A stretch of 64,000 nt of DNA, from NCBI RefSeq assembly GCF_010093535.1, contig NW_022985187.1:664051-728050 (forward strand), written 5' to 3'. The first letter of the stretch is position 1, and each line of letters opens with the position of its first letter. The notes below the pieces were generated by a model. The model ran no database searches and was not told the origin of the DNA. It was given only the letters and a program-made list of their open reading frames with translations. The translations under genes and the position numbers were made by a program. The stretch is from Lindgomyces ingoldianus. Its lineage: Eukaryota > Ascomycota > Dothideomycetes > Pleosporales > Lindgomycetaceae. This document shows, piece by piece, positions 9,575 through 18,909 of this stretch.

Positions 9575-12500
9575 ATGAATCCTGAACAACCTCGTCCTTT
9601 TGGACAAAAGCCTCCCCCAAGGGTGTTACGAAGAACGAATACAAGGGTTAATAAGTTTCCTGTCGACACAGATTTTGAAAAGGAGGAGCGGCCGTTGGGA
9701 AATGCGCCGGATAGCGACCTTAGCGCTCGCAATCACCAAGCGCAGACGCAGTCCAATAGCACATTCACGCTACCTAGCACCGTTTACGAACTACCCGAGT
9801 GGGAAAGTGACGCTCAGATAGCCGCACGAAAAGCTATGGCGAAACGCAATTCGCGATCATTTGCGGCAAGGACGTCAAGAACAAGGTCACGGAAGAAAGA
9901 GAAGCTTGGGATTACGCTTGATACTAGTTTCACAAGGCATAAGGGAAACGTACCGCGACAGCTATACCCACTCGAGAACGAGTTGAAGGGCAGTGGGACG
10001 AGTACGAAGCCAAACTGGTTTGGACTTGGCAGATCAGGGACGAGAGCGAAGGGTCTGGGAATAACAAAAGGAACTCCTCAACCCGAAATCCGTAAAGGAG
10101 AGTCAGCACAGCCTAAGATCACAACGTACAGAGTCAATGCCAACGCATTCAGCGTCGTTGAAATCGAAAGTCAGGCAAACAGAGATCCCAAGACTGCGGA
10201 TTCCTTGACACCAGGCAGCAGAACCTGGCTTGAGATTTCTCCATCAGATCGTCCAATTCCTATTGGCATCTCAGTGCCATCCGATAGTGTGCCTGACTTC
10301 AGTCCGTACCAGGAAACGCGGAAACGGTCAGACAGTGACGCCACTCTGGTTACACCGAGCATCATCATTACACCCGCCGCTGCCATGAAATCTGTTTGGT
10401 CCCCCGACACTGCCTCAGATTACACTCCTGCACGTTCATCTAGCATATATTCGCGCACAACTTTCAATTTTGTCCCGAACACATCAAACGTTCCCCCGGT
10501 TCCTGCACTCCCCTCCGATATCTTGAAACCATCGGTTGATAGGCCAAAGTCTGAGTTCCCCCTGGATACGACCGAAGAGTACCCTTCTCATATTAGAAAG
10601 AGCACCCTCGACTCTGCTATAACAGCCTTTGAAGAAGACGATGAGATCAGGCGAAAAGAACGCATCACATCGACGGGAACCCTTTTCGAAGAAGATGAGA
10701 CCCCCTTGTGTGGCCGCGGTTCTCAACCCGGTATTTTGTCGCTTGACACGGCCGTTACTCCCACTCCGCGAAGATCCCATGGCTGGTGGAATGTGATCAC
10801 AACTCCATTCGAGTTCTCGCGAACCAACTCAACCTGGACTCAGAATGGCCGTAATGCGGAAAGAACACCTGACGTGCCAATGGTTCCCCAACGTTTCGAC
10901 TTCAACCCAGGTTCCCCATCCACACCGTCCACTTACATCTGGTCAGCGACTGATATGAGCGCATCGGCTCGGGGTGATTCCCCTCAAGTCTCTACCTCGC
11001 TTCATACTGCTATTACTAGCCTTCCGGAAAGCGATCCCAGTCTTGTCGCTCAAATACCTCAGGGCCCTAATGACAAGTTCTCGCCGCCAGCTGACGACCA
11101 AACAATTGCGAACGACGGTCAAGATCGGTCTCTCGACAGACGTGGTCCAGCCGTACTGAATGAGATACCTCAGACCTGCGAAACGCCATCAACAAATGAG
11201 AGGAACATAACATCCCCACTTTCTGCAATGTCTGCATCACCTGTGCTGAGCACTGCTGCTATCGGGACAGTGTTAAATGCTCGCCAGGTTTATGATCAAC
11301 CACGACAAATGAATATCAATATCGAACTCCAGGACAGACCACCGACTGCAAACGTTCAGGTTTTTTCCGCCACCTCACCGCCAGCAGTGCAGTTACTCAA
11401 TGGATCTGCTTCAGCTTCTCGGCCGGCTAGAGGAGAGCCACCTATTTATGCGCCAAATACTGAGCAAAAGGACCCACCTCAATCTCTACCTGAATTTGCT
11501 CCACCACCCACTTCAGTGCAGAATCCATCTCAAAGGTCTCAACTTCAATTTCCATTTAAATTTACCCCACCACCCACTTCGACTCAGAGTCCATCGCAAA
11601 AGTCTCAACCTCACTCTCCACCTGAGTTTGCTCCACCACCCACTTCGGCGCAGAATATATCGCAGTCTGTTTACGATCAGGACAGTCGGGCAAGTTCGCC
11701 AGAACTAAAGGGCCAAAAACCGCATCGTAAGGTCGGTAAAATGGACTGGCTCCAGCTCTGTAGACGAAAGAAGCAGAAGAACAATAAGCAGGAGAACAAA
11801 AAGCGTCGAAGCCGAAGGTGTTGTTGTCTGGCAGCCTGCTGCAGCATTCTCATCCTAGTTCTCCTAGCCATTATCATCCCCGTCGTCGTCGTTCTTTCCC
11901 GAAGACATCACCACGATTCGAAGAGCAAAGACCCCCCATCCCAATGGCTGAATTTGACCGGCTACCCTCCCATCCCTACCGGAGTTTCGACCATATCCCA
12001 ACCTGAAGCCGTAGAGGAGGAGTCTGGCTGCGTCCTTGGCCCGGCAACCGTATGGAGCTGTGCAGTGCCCAAGGAAGAACAAGCATTAATTAGTCCAAAT
12101 AAACCTGATCAACCCAACTTCAAGCTCGATATTTCTTTTGAAAATGGGACCGTATCAGACCCGTCCAAGACACGACCAAGCAGAAGAGCTCCGAATGCAG
12201 TTTCTGTTGGTTCTTTTATTCGGTCGCGTTTTCTGCGGATTCGTGACGCTCCGTCAGCATCTCCAGCACCTCCCAGTGTTGACGACATGAAATTTCTGGG
12301 CAAAACGACAGATGACAATGCTGCTCCCTTTGAAGGAGAAGAGACGCCATTTTTTATTACGTTCATAAATCCCAGGGGCGCTCCATCACGCCTTTCCAAA
12401 CGCGCGGACAACCCCAGTAACGTCACAGCCGGTAACCTCACAGCTAATATTCCTGATCCAGTAGTTAATCCTGATGGGACTGCGGGGCCTGCAAATTTGC

Positions 12501-13057
12501 TTCCCCTCCCTTCAGCTCAACCACTTCGACTCTATAATCGTGGGAAAGACAATGAGCACTACGGTTTCTACGTCTACTATGATCGAGCTATCTTCCTGAA
12601 AAGCATAGCGCAAAATGGTACGAAAGGAGGAAATCCTGCGGACGTAGATGGGGGCAGCCCATTTAGTGCTGCCGCCTTGCGATGCACATGGTCACAGACA
12701 CGCTTCCTAGTCCAGATATGGACTCGGAGCCAAGCAACGAAACCTTTACTAGGTACTTCATCAGCTTCCGGCCAAAACACAAGCTTGAAACGCCCGGGGA
12801 CTTTCCCCTATCCCGTTACAGTGACGTTAGATCGTCACGGTGGATCCTCTTCGATTAAAACTGTCTACTGTTATAAGATGGAGAAGGACGGGACGATAAA
12901 GAACGATAGGTCGCAAGTATCATTTTCCCTCGAGAACCGCAGTTTCGGAGGCACTCTAGTGAATCCAGCTTCTGGGCCGACTACGAACACGACTGGAACC
13001 ATTGACGGCGGGCATGGAGGTTGCCGGTGCCAGTGGCAGAACTGGCTTGCTGAATGA
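9575..13057 (+). CDS. Large single-pass membrane protein with Pro-rich repeats and glycosylated C-terminal ectodomain
   Basis: Uninterrupted ORF of 1160 codons from ATG 9575. Residues 1-740 are disordered, Ser/Thr/Pro-rich and without a signal peptide. Near residues 639-705 lie three copies of a 22-residue unit centred on FAPPPTS / FTPPPTS (period exactly 66 nt at 11492, 11558, 11624). A strongly basic stretch (RRKKQKNNKQENKKRRSRR) precedes a Cys-rich start and one hydrophobic helix near residues 749-775 (ILILVLLAIIIPVVVVLS). Basic residues before the helix imply an N-in, C-out orientation. The C-terminal 380 residues carry several N-x-S/T sites (NLTG, NGTV, NVTAG, NLTAN) and conserved-looking Cys. 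The layout suggests a plasma-membrane or wall-facing protein; no catalytic motif is recognised and I assign no function. Confidence 0.8.
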   Translation: MNPEQPRPFGQKPPPRVLRRTNTRVNKFPVDTDFEKEERPLGNAPDSDLSARNHQAQTQSNSTFTLPSTVYELPEWESDAQIAARKAMAKRNSRSFAARTSRTRSRKKEKLGITLDTSFTRHKGNVPRQLYPLENELKGSGTSTKPNWFGLGRSGTRAKGLGITKGTPQPEIRKGESAQPKITTYRVNANAFSVVEIESQANRDPKTADSLTPGSRTWLEISPSDRPIPIGISVPSDSVPDFSPYQETRKRSDSDATLVTPSIIITPAAAMKSVWSPDTASDYTPARSSSIYSRTTFNFVPNTSNVPPVPALPSDILKPSVDRPKSEFPLDTTEEYPSHIRKSTLDSAITAFEEDDEIRRKERITSTGTLFEEDETPLCGRGSQPGILSLDTAVTPTPRRSHGWWNVITTPFEFSRTNSTWTQNGRNAERTPDVPMVPQRFDFNPGSPSTPSTYIWSATDMSASARGDSPQVSTSLHTAITSLPESDPSLVAQIPQGPNDKFSPPADDQTIANDGQDRSLDRRGPAVLNEIPQTCETPSTNERNITSPLSAMSASPVLSTAAIGTVLNARQVYDQPRQMNINIELQDRPPTANVQVFSATSPPAVQLLNGSASASRPARGEPPIYAPNTEQKDPPQSLPEFAPPPTSVQNPSQRSQLQFPFKFTPPPTSTQSPSQKSQPHSPPEFAPPPTSAQNISQSVYDQDSRASSPELKGQKPHRKVGKMDWLQLCRRKKQKNNKQENKKRRSRRCCCLAACCSILILVLLAIIIPVVVVLSRRHHHDSKSKDPPSQWLNLTGYPPIPTGVSTISQPEAVEEESGCVLGPATVWSCAVPKEEQALISPNKPDQPNFKLDISFENGTVSDPSKTRPSRRAPNAVSVGSFIRSRFLRIRDAPSASPAPPSVDDMKFLGKTTDDNAAPFEGEETPFFITFINPRGAPSRLSKRADNPSNVTAGNLTANIPDPVVNPDGTAGPANLLPLPSAQPLRLYNRGKDNEHYGFYVYYDRAIFLKSIAQNGTKGGNPADVDGGSPFSAAALRCTWSQTRFLVQIWTRSQATKPLLGTSSASGQNTSLKRPGTFPYPVTVTLDRHGGSSSIKTVYCYKMEKDGTIKNDRSQVSFSLENRSFGGTLVNPASGPTTNTTGTIDGGHGGCRCQWQNWLAE
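11490..11690 (+). repeat. Three 66-bp coding repeats (PPPTS units)
   Basis: Units begin at about 11492, 11558 and 11624. Each encodes a 22-residue block with the core F-[AT]-P-P-P-T-S followed by Q-[NS]-x-S-Q. They are diverged but in register. They lie in the disordered cytosolic part of the protein at 9575-13057. Confidence 0.8.
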
Positions 13058-13399
13058 TCAAGATATGAAACCATTCCAAATTTCTATCACTTTTGTATAC
13101 CATTTGCCATCGTCTCTTTTTTTCATTGTTTCATGCCCCATTTTGCATTCTGGCGGAGTCATGCATAGCATTTGATAATCAAAGCGATATCTTTTTCGAA
13201 AGTCTACATCCAATGTACTTCCCAAACTGCAAAGGAGCGCTCTACTCTTCAATGCATCATTATCACTATTTCTTTTTCACTCATGTTAGCATGACCAAAA
13301 AAACATTTCTTGGACAAAAGGCCACTGGTTGGATTCTTGTACCTATACTTTACCACCACCTTTTGATAGCCTATCACTAATGCCCACCTGAATAATATC

Positions 13400-13760
13400 T
13401 TACTCAACACCTTCCGCTTTTACGGTCAAAGTCACAACGCCGTTCTGTGACAAGTGTCTCACCATCGTAGAGTGATGCTCCCGGATATTGTCCCTTTTGG
13501 AGTTGGTTCTGAGAGATTTTTTTCGATATTCGTCATCTTTCTCCTTCAGGCCAACAGCATCTCCTCTTACGATATCAGGTACTCCTGTCATCAGGTCGAT
13601 GTTTCGTCGCGTTGTGGCCGTGGGGGATGTTGCGACCTTGACAGGTGATCTTGTTGCGGACCTCCCAAGGTCGACATGGCACATCGATGTTCTTCATCCC
13701 CACCAAGGGTTTGAGTTCATTAGGGCCCCCAGACATCTTACTCTGGGCGACAAGAATCAT
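13400..13760 (-). CDS. Hypothetical small protein, two exons (102 aa)
   Basis: Proposed exons complement(13637..13760) and complement(13400..13584), with a 52-bp intron (donor GTCGCA, acceptor GATGACAG). Exon 1 encodes MILVAQSKMSGGPNEL then KPLVGMKNIDVPCRPWEVRN. Exon 2 encodes GVPDIVRGDAVGLKEKDDEY, then RKKSLRTNSKRDN and HLSQNGVVTLTVKAE. Both halves look like real protein, sit in different frames, and become one frame when the intron is removed, which argues for a spliced gene. The donor is weak, and an unspliced reading of the second frame from ATG 13684 also exists. Family not recognised. It lies between two plus-strand genes and points towards the large membrane-protein gene, tail to tail. 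Confidence 0.45.
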
Positions 13761-14980
13761 GTTCAAATTACAATTCTTCTCATGGAAGCATATCCTATCG
13801 ATTTTGCTACTATTTCAACGGCTCGACTGTATTTGAAGATTGGCAAGGAATAAATCGTTGCAATGCCTGGTAGTGGATATCCGGCGCGAAGGTGAGGCTC
13901 TTTGCAGGAAGTATCATCGCCGGACCGCCGACCTTAGCGGCTCACTAGCAAAGACTGCTCGACCAGGCTTGTTGGCCAGACGCTGGACCCCGTGCTCCGA
14001 TTCTGGATTTTAATTGGTTGCTTTTGACTTCATCTATGGCTCACTGGAGCAGCCTCTCTTTCCCTTTCCACGCCGGAAGCAGCAAACAGCGAGGTTGCAA
14101 CAAACTCGCCTCGGTTTCGGTTTTCATAACTCATCCCACGTCCCGGAAGAGGCTTCGGCAAGCCCTTGCTTGCATTGCTTGGAAGGCTTGTCCTAGCCTT
14201 CAGAAAGGGATCGCTTGGCCTGCGTCAACTGCCCGACGCTGGCGATGAGATTGAATGCCTTCGAAAGTCTGCGGGAAGTTTTTGTAGGGAATTGGTGTAC
14301 GTAAAAGTTTGCTTGAATACTTGAAGGACAGAGCACGTTTTAAATGCTTTAGTTTCCCGGGCCTCTCTGTTCCAACGGTGGGGAGTTATAGCCTACCAAG
14401 GCTCGAATGATGGTCGCGTGCTCACTTGCCTTTCCTAGCATATTGATAGGTAACGTACCCTGCTCCACTTCCACGTCTTCCGACGGTACCGACACCGTTT
14501 CCACTTAGAATTTTCTCTTCCGCCCTAATTCCACCATATAAGACCATCCTCCGCCTTTGACGCTTTTCTGTAGTGTTTGAGCATTCTCTCGTTGCCTTTT
14601 TGTCGCTGCCGTTTTACTCTAAACTCGTTCCCCACCCCCGGCACTCACCATCAGATATCCCACGACCCTCAAGGGTCCAGTTTATCAGCCATTCACACGG
14701 TGGAGAGCCTTGTGGTGCTCAGACTTCGGATCTAGCGGACTTCCCATGTGCCTTCCAAACATCTGTCAACTCGAGTCCATCAGTACTGTTGGCCATTCAG
14801 AAAGCTAGTCTAGGAAACGTGTTCTGCCACCTCCATCCTGTTGGCAAATTCCTCGAAGAAATAGGCTGTTTTTCAAAACCTCCTTTTCAACACAACGTCA
14901 TCGCTGACCGTTGCCTCGGAACCAGCATCAGCCTTCCCGGCCTTGGTTTTAGGAAGAAGCTTTCATCTAAAAGCCTAAGG
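13761..14980. other. Intergenic, upstream of transporter gene
   Basis: No gene recognised. An open frame continues upstream of the transporter ATG to 14573 but contains no ATG and has a different character from the protein, so it is treated as 5' leader. Confidence 0.5.
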
Positions 14981-14988
14981 TATAAAAA
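14981..14988 (+). promoter_or_regulatory. TATA-like box of transporter gene
   Basis: TATAAAAA sits 78 bp upstream of ATG 15059. The spacing is compatible with a core promoter and short leader. No CACGTG Pho4-type site is seen close by. Confidence 0.4.
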
Positions 14989-15058
14989 AAGACAGATCCC
15001 ATTCAACCTCGCACCAACGCAGACTTGCCTTGTCGAAAGTTCTTTTCCATATTCCAAA

Positions 15059-17197
15059 ATGGAGCAATCTCTCCAAGACTATGGCCCTGCTGCTCCTCAT
15101 GGCCCGAACGTGGACGGACACCATGTCGTCACAGAGGACATCCGTGCCGACATGAGTCCAAATGAGGCCAGTGTCTTCCACAGCATCCTTCACCCCGATG
15201 ACATCTATGATGAAGACGGAACCTATTGGGCAGACTTACCAATAGGGAAACGCATCAAATTCGTTAGCAAGGTTGACGCTCAAGTGGCAAGCACTGAGAC
15301 AAAATCGATATTATCCATGTTCAAGCATGATCCTCTCAGCCCCGTCGGCTTTTATCTCAAGAATATGGTTGTCCCAGGAGCCGGCCTCTTGCTTGAAGGG
15401 TTAGTGAACAACCCCATATCTCAATCTGCCCTTATCTAACACTAGATAGGTACGTTTTGTTCTCAATTGGCAACGTTAGACCACTGCTTCAATCTGCTTT
15501 CCCAAGTTGCTGGAAGACCTTTGACACTTGCAATGAGACTTGGACGCAAGCTATTGACTATCTCGAGATCTGCGGTATTATCGTCGGTAAGTCATTCTCA
15601 TATGACCTCGCATGCTGTACTGCTTCCTAATCATCCACTAGGTCAAATCCTCGTCGGTATTCTTGGGGATTGGATGGGACGACGATGGGGTCTAATACAA
15701 GATGCTGTCATCATGTTCATTGGCCTGCTTATGCTCACTGCTGCGTGGGGGGTCACCCAGAACGGCTGGGTAATCTGCTATGTCTGGTCGCTTTTCTTCT
15801 ATGGCATCGGCGTAGGCGGCGAGTACCCTATGACTGCAACCTCAGGCATGGAAAACGCTGTCGGCTCTGGCAAGATTTCTACCAAAGAAGATCGTCTCCA
15901 CCGTGGCAGAAAAGTTACAAGCGCATTCTTGATGCAGGGCTGGGGCCAATTCACCAACCAGGTTATTCTGATCCTTCTACTCCTCATATTCCACCACGGG
16001 TCTGGAAACCCGCCCTACTCGAAGGTTGCCGCCCAATGGACATACCGCATTAGCTTTGCCATTCCAGCAGTCGGAACTCTCTGGCTCGTCTACTTCCGTT
16101 ATTACAAGATGCACTCGGCTAGCAAGCAGCTGATGATCTCCAAGAAGAAGTCTAAGGTCACAGGCTACGACACTAAATCACTCAAGCTTACAGTTACACA
16201 CTTTGGCCCGCGATTGCTCGCAACCGCAGGTGCATGGTTTGCCAATGATGTCTTCTTCTATGGCAACAAGCTTTTCCAAAACCAGTTTATCGCAGTCCTT
16301 ACCCCAAACAATAAGTCAGTTATGGTCGGATGGCTCTACAATCTCGTTAATGTCGGAGTCAGTCTGGTCGGATATTATCTCGCGTCATTCTTGATCGACA
16401 ACAAACTCTGTGAGCCTAGTCACCCGAATATATGAATGTGTGATCTAACTGGTTCCATAGATGGGAGAAAGTGGATGATGATCGTGGGATTTATGGCCGA
16501 CTTCATTCTCTTTGTCGTGCCGGCCTTTTCATACGATTTTTTTACACGGCCCGAGCACATCCATGCTTTCCAGGCCATGTACTTCCTCTCGTCCTTTTTC
16601 AATCAGTTTGGGCCAAACAGCGTCACGTTCCTAGTAGCCGCTGAGGTATTCCCGACGCCAATCCGAGCCACCGCTCACGGGTTCTCAGCGGCTGTTGGCA
16701 AGCTTGGTGCACTGCTTGCTGCGGTACTGTACAACTACATCAACACCCAGCAGAAGTTTTACGTTGTTCCCTGGTTTGGTCTCGCCGGCGCTCTTCTGAC
16801 CTGGCTGTTTCTGCCTGACACCACGGGGCTCGATTTGAAAGAGCAGGAGAGAAGGTGGTCCTACATCCGTGCTGGGCGCGAACAAGATTACCACGGCATT
16901 GCTATCCATCCCAAGCACTTATCGCTATGGGAGCGCATCCGGGGTGTTGGGAAGAATTATGATGCGAAACTAGACTACCAATCCAGGATCGAGGAAATGC
17001 GGAAGGAGTGGGTGGAGACCCAGGAAAGAGAAGTCGCGGAGAAGACGGAAGCTTTGGACGACGACGACAGCGAGGGCTACACAGGACACGTGCACAACTA
17101 CTTCTCACGAACGTCGAAACTTCCGCCCGCAACGCTCATGTTGAACGAAAAGACAATGCCAGATGGCGACAGCAGCAGCAACGAAAAGGATTCATAA
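15059..17197 (+). CDS. Phosphate:H+ symporter-like MFS transporter (Pho84 type)
   Basis: Exons 15059..15399, 15450..15586, 15642..16409, 16461..17197 give 660 residues. All three introns (50, 55 and 51 bp) are canonical GT-AG and keep frame. MFS signatures are present: GDWMGRRWGL in the loop after TM2, a GVGGEYPMTAT-type helix, and FLVAAEVFPTPIRATAHGFS in the second half, as in fungal Pho84-like and related inorganic phosphate transporters. About twelve hydrophobic segments are visible, with a long central cytosolic loop (KKKSKVTGYDTKSLKL). The C-terminal tail is hydrophilic and acidic (EALDDDDSEGYTGHV). The start is the first ATG in frame (MEQSLQDYG). Substrate is inferred from family resemblance; related members can carry glycerophosphoinositol or other anions. 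Confidence 0.85.
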
Positions 17198-18363
17198 AAG
17201 AAGTGAGGGGTAGGGGTTGCTAGAGCAGCACTGCGGGAGCGTGCTTGGTGGTTCATGAGCGAGGTGCATGCGCAAGTTTCACGTCACCCGATGTTTTAGT
17301 CTTAAGGGCGAGGAAAAAAAGCCCATGACAACCAAGTAAAAGTGTACATGTCGAGGAGAGTCGGAAGACCTAACTGATTTGAACTTGCATGCCGTTTTGT
17401 GCCGTGCTTTTGGTATCACTTCGACACTGGATGGACAATGTATGGAGCTGGGAGAGCAATCTGTACTTATATGCGGCACAGAACAATGAAACTCTTAGTC
17501 CCAACATGCTTATTTCCGCTTTCTATGAACAGTCAAGGCAGAGTTTGAGAGATGCAACTGGCCACTGGGGGGGGAGGGGAGCAGGTCCGAAGCAATTCCG
17601 GTCACTCTAGTGGGCGAGGCTCACCTAGCGAGCAAATGACGGAGCAGGAAAAGTGTGAGGGTGGCGTTGGCATCGCAATGTCCGATCTCCATGCAGATCT
17701 CGAACAGCCGTGCAGGTGACTGGCGGCGGTGATTGGCGAGACCCCCTGGCAATGAGGCGCCGCGCTCGTCCCGACCTGACGTCGATAGTGGCGCGATAAG
17801 GTAGTAGCCGAGAGCAATCAAAGTGAATTGCGTGGCACAGAAATGCTCCTGCCCCGCTTGTGCTGGGAGGCCGCGGCGAAGGCGAGCCACGCAACTGAGT
17901 GCAATTGAGCAGGAAAGATGTCACAACTGCTCCCGTTGACATTCATATGAAGGCGACGAAAGAAAGGAAATGGGGGTGAGCGGGCGCGGTCGATGCAGGC
18001 CGGCCGTTGGCAGCAAACCAAGGAAATCACCAGCTTCCTTGGCCAGAGGCTTGTTGCTAGGGCCGCTGCCTTGTTTCAAACCAGCGCACGGACTACAGCC
18101 TGGTGGTGGTGCAGGCGCAACCCTGAACGCGCGATGGTTCCGGGCCACTTTGTCTTGCAATCAATAAATACTCCACTGTGCTGCATGCCTGCCTCTTTCC
18201 TTCCACCCACCACCCAATTCCAACCCTTCCTCCACCAAAGTCTCTCGCTCACCCTCCTGGTCTGTCTCTCGCTCCATCTCTTCTGTCCCATCCTCACTCG
18301 AGCTCATCTCTACCCACCGACTACACACCCATACCAACACATCTCTCCACCCCAATTGCCAAC
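17198..18363. other. Intergenic
   Basis: 3' flank of the transporter and promoter/leader of the wall-protein gene. The last 180 bp are strongly pyrimidine-rich (CT-rich leader), typical of highly expressed fungal genes. ORFs on both strands are short and unconvincing. Confidence 0.5.
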
Positions 18364-18909
18364 ATGCGTACCACATTCACCCTTGCTGTCCTGGCTGCAG
18401 CTATTGGCGTCAACGCCGTTCCCCAGTACTCGGTCGCAACCATCAGCCAGATCTCCGACGGCCAGATTCAGGCTCCCCCAGCAACTGTTCTTCCCCCCGG
18501 CACTGCTCCAGCTTCAACTGCCGCTCCTGTTACTTCAGGCTATGTCAGCATCAGCGTAGTTGGTAAGGTGGCCCTCATCTGATGTTTAAATCAGTCAATT
18601 GACATTCAGCCAGTTCCCCCAGTCGTTAGCTCCGGTGCTCCAGTCACCACTGTTGCTCCATCGGTCCCAGCAGTGCCCTCCGCCCCAGCTGGCAACGCGT
18701 CCGTCCCCGTTAGCGTTCCCTCCTTCCCCAACACCACCGCTATCGTCACTACTGCCCCAGCTTCTTCTGGTGGTGCTGGTGCGACCTCTGGCGCTGGCAC
18801 CACCCCCACTGGTAGTGCTAGTGCTCCTGCTGGAACTGGTGCTGCTGCTGTCAACATGATCTCATTCGGCTCCCTCGCCTTGGCTCTTGCTGGCTTCGTC
18901 CTTGTTTAG
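18364..18909 (+). CDS. Small GPI-type cell wall protein with one Pir motif
   Basis: Exons 18364..18562 and 18614..18909 (intron 51 bp, GTAAGG donor, acceptor CCAG) give 164 residues. The N-terminus MRTTFTLAVLAAAIGVNA is a clear secretion signal. Directly after it is SQISDGQIQ, matching the Pir repeat core Q-[IV]-x-D-G-Q-[IVP]-Q that in yeast Pir proteins makes an alkali-labile ester link to beta-1,3-glucan. The rest is a Ser/Thr/Ala/Pro/Val-rich stalk likely to be O-mannosylated. The end is a short hydrophobic tail (FGSLALALAGFVLV) preceded by small residues, typical of GPI attachment. Yeast Pir proteins lack GPI anchors, so the two wall-attachment signals together are notable. Donor choice is fixed by the frame of exon 2. 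Confidence 0.8.

Noticed and set aside
14573..15058. N-terminal extension of the phosphate-transporter-like protein
   Set aside because: Begins with GTG, contains no ATG, and crosses a TATA-like box at 14981; the protein starts naturally at 15059.
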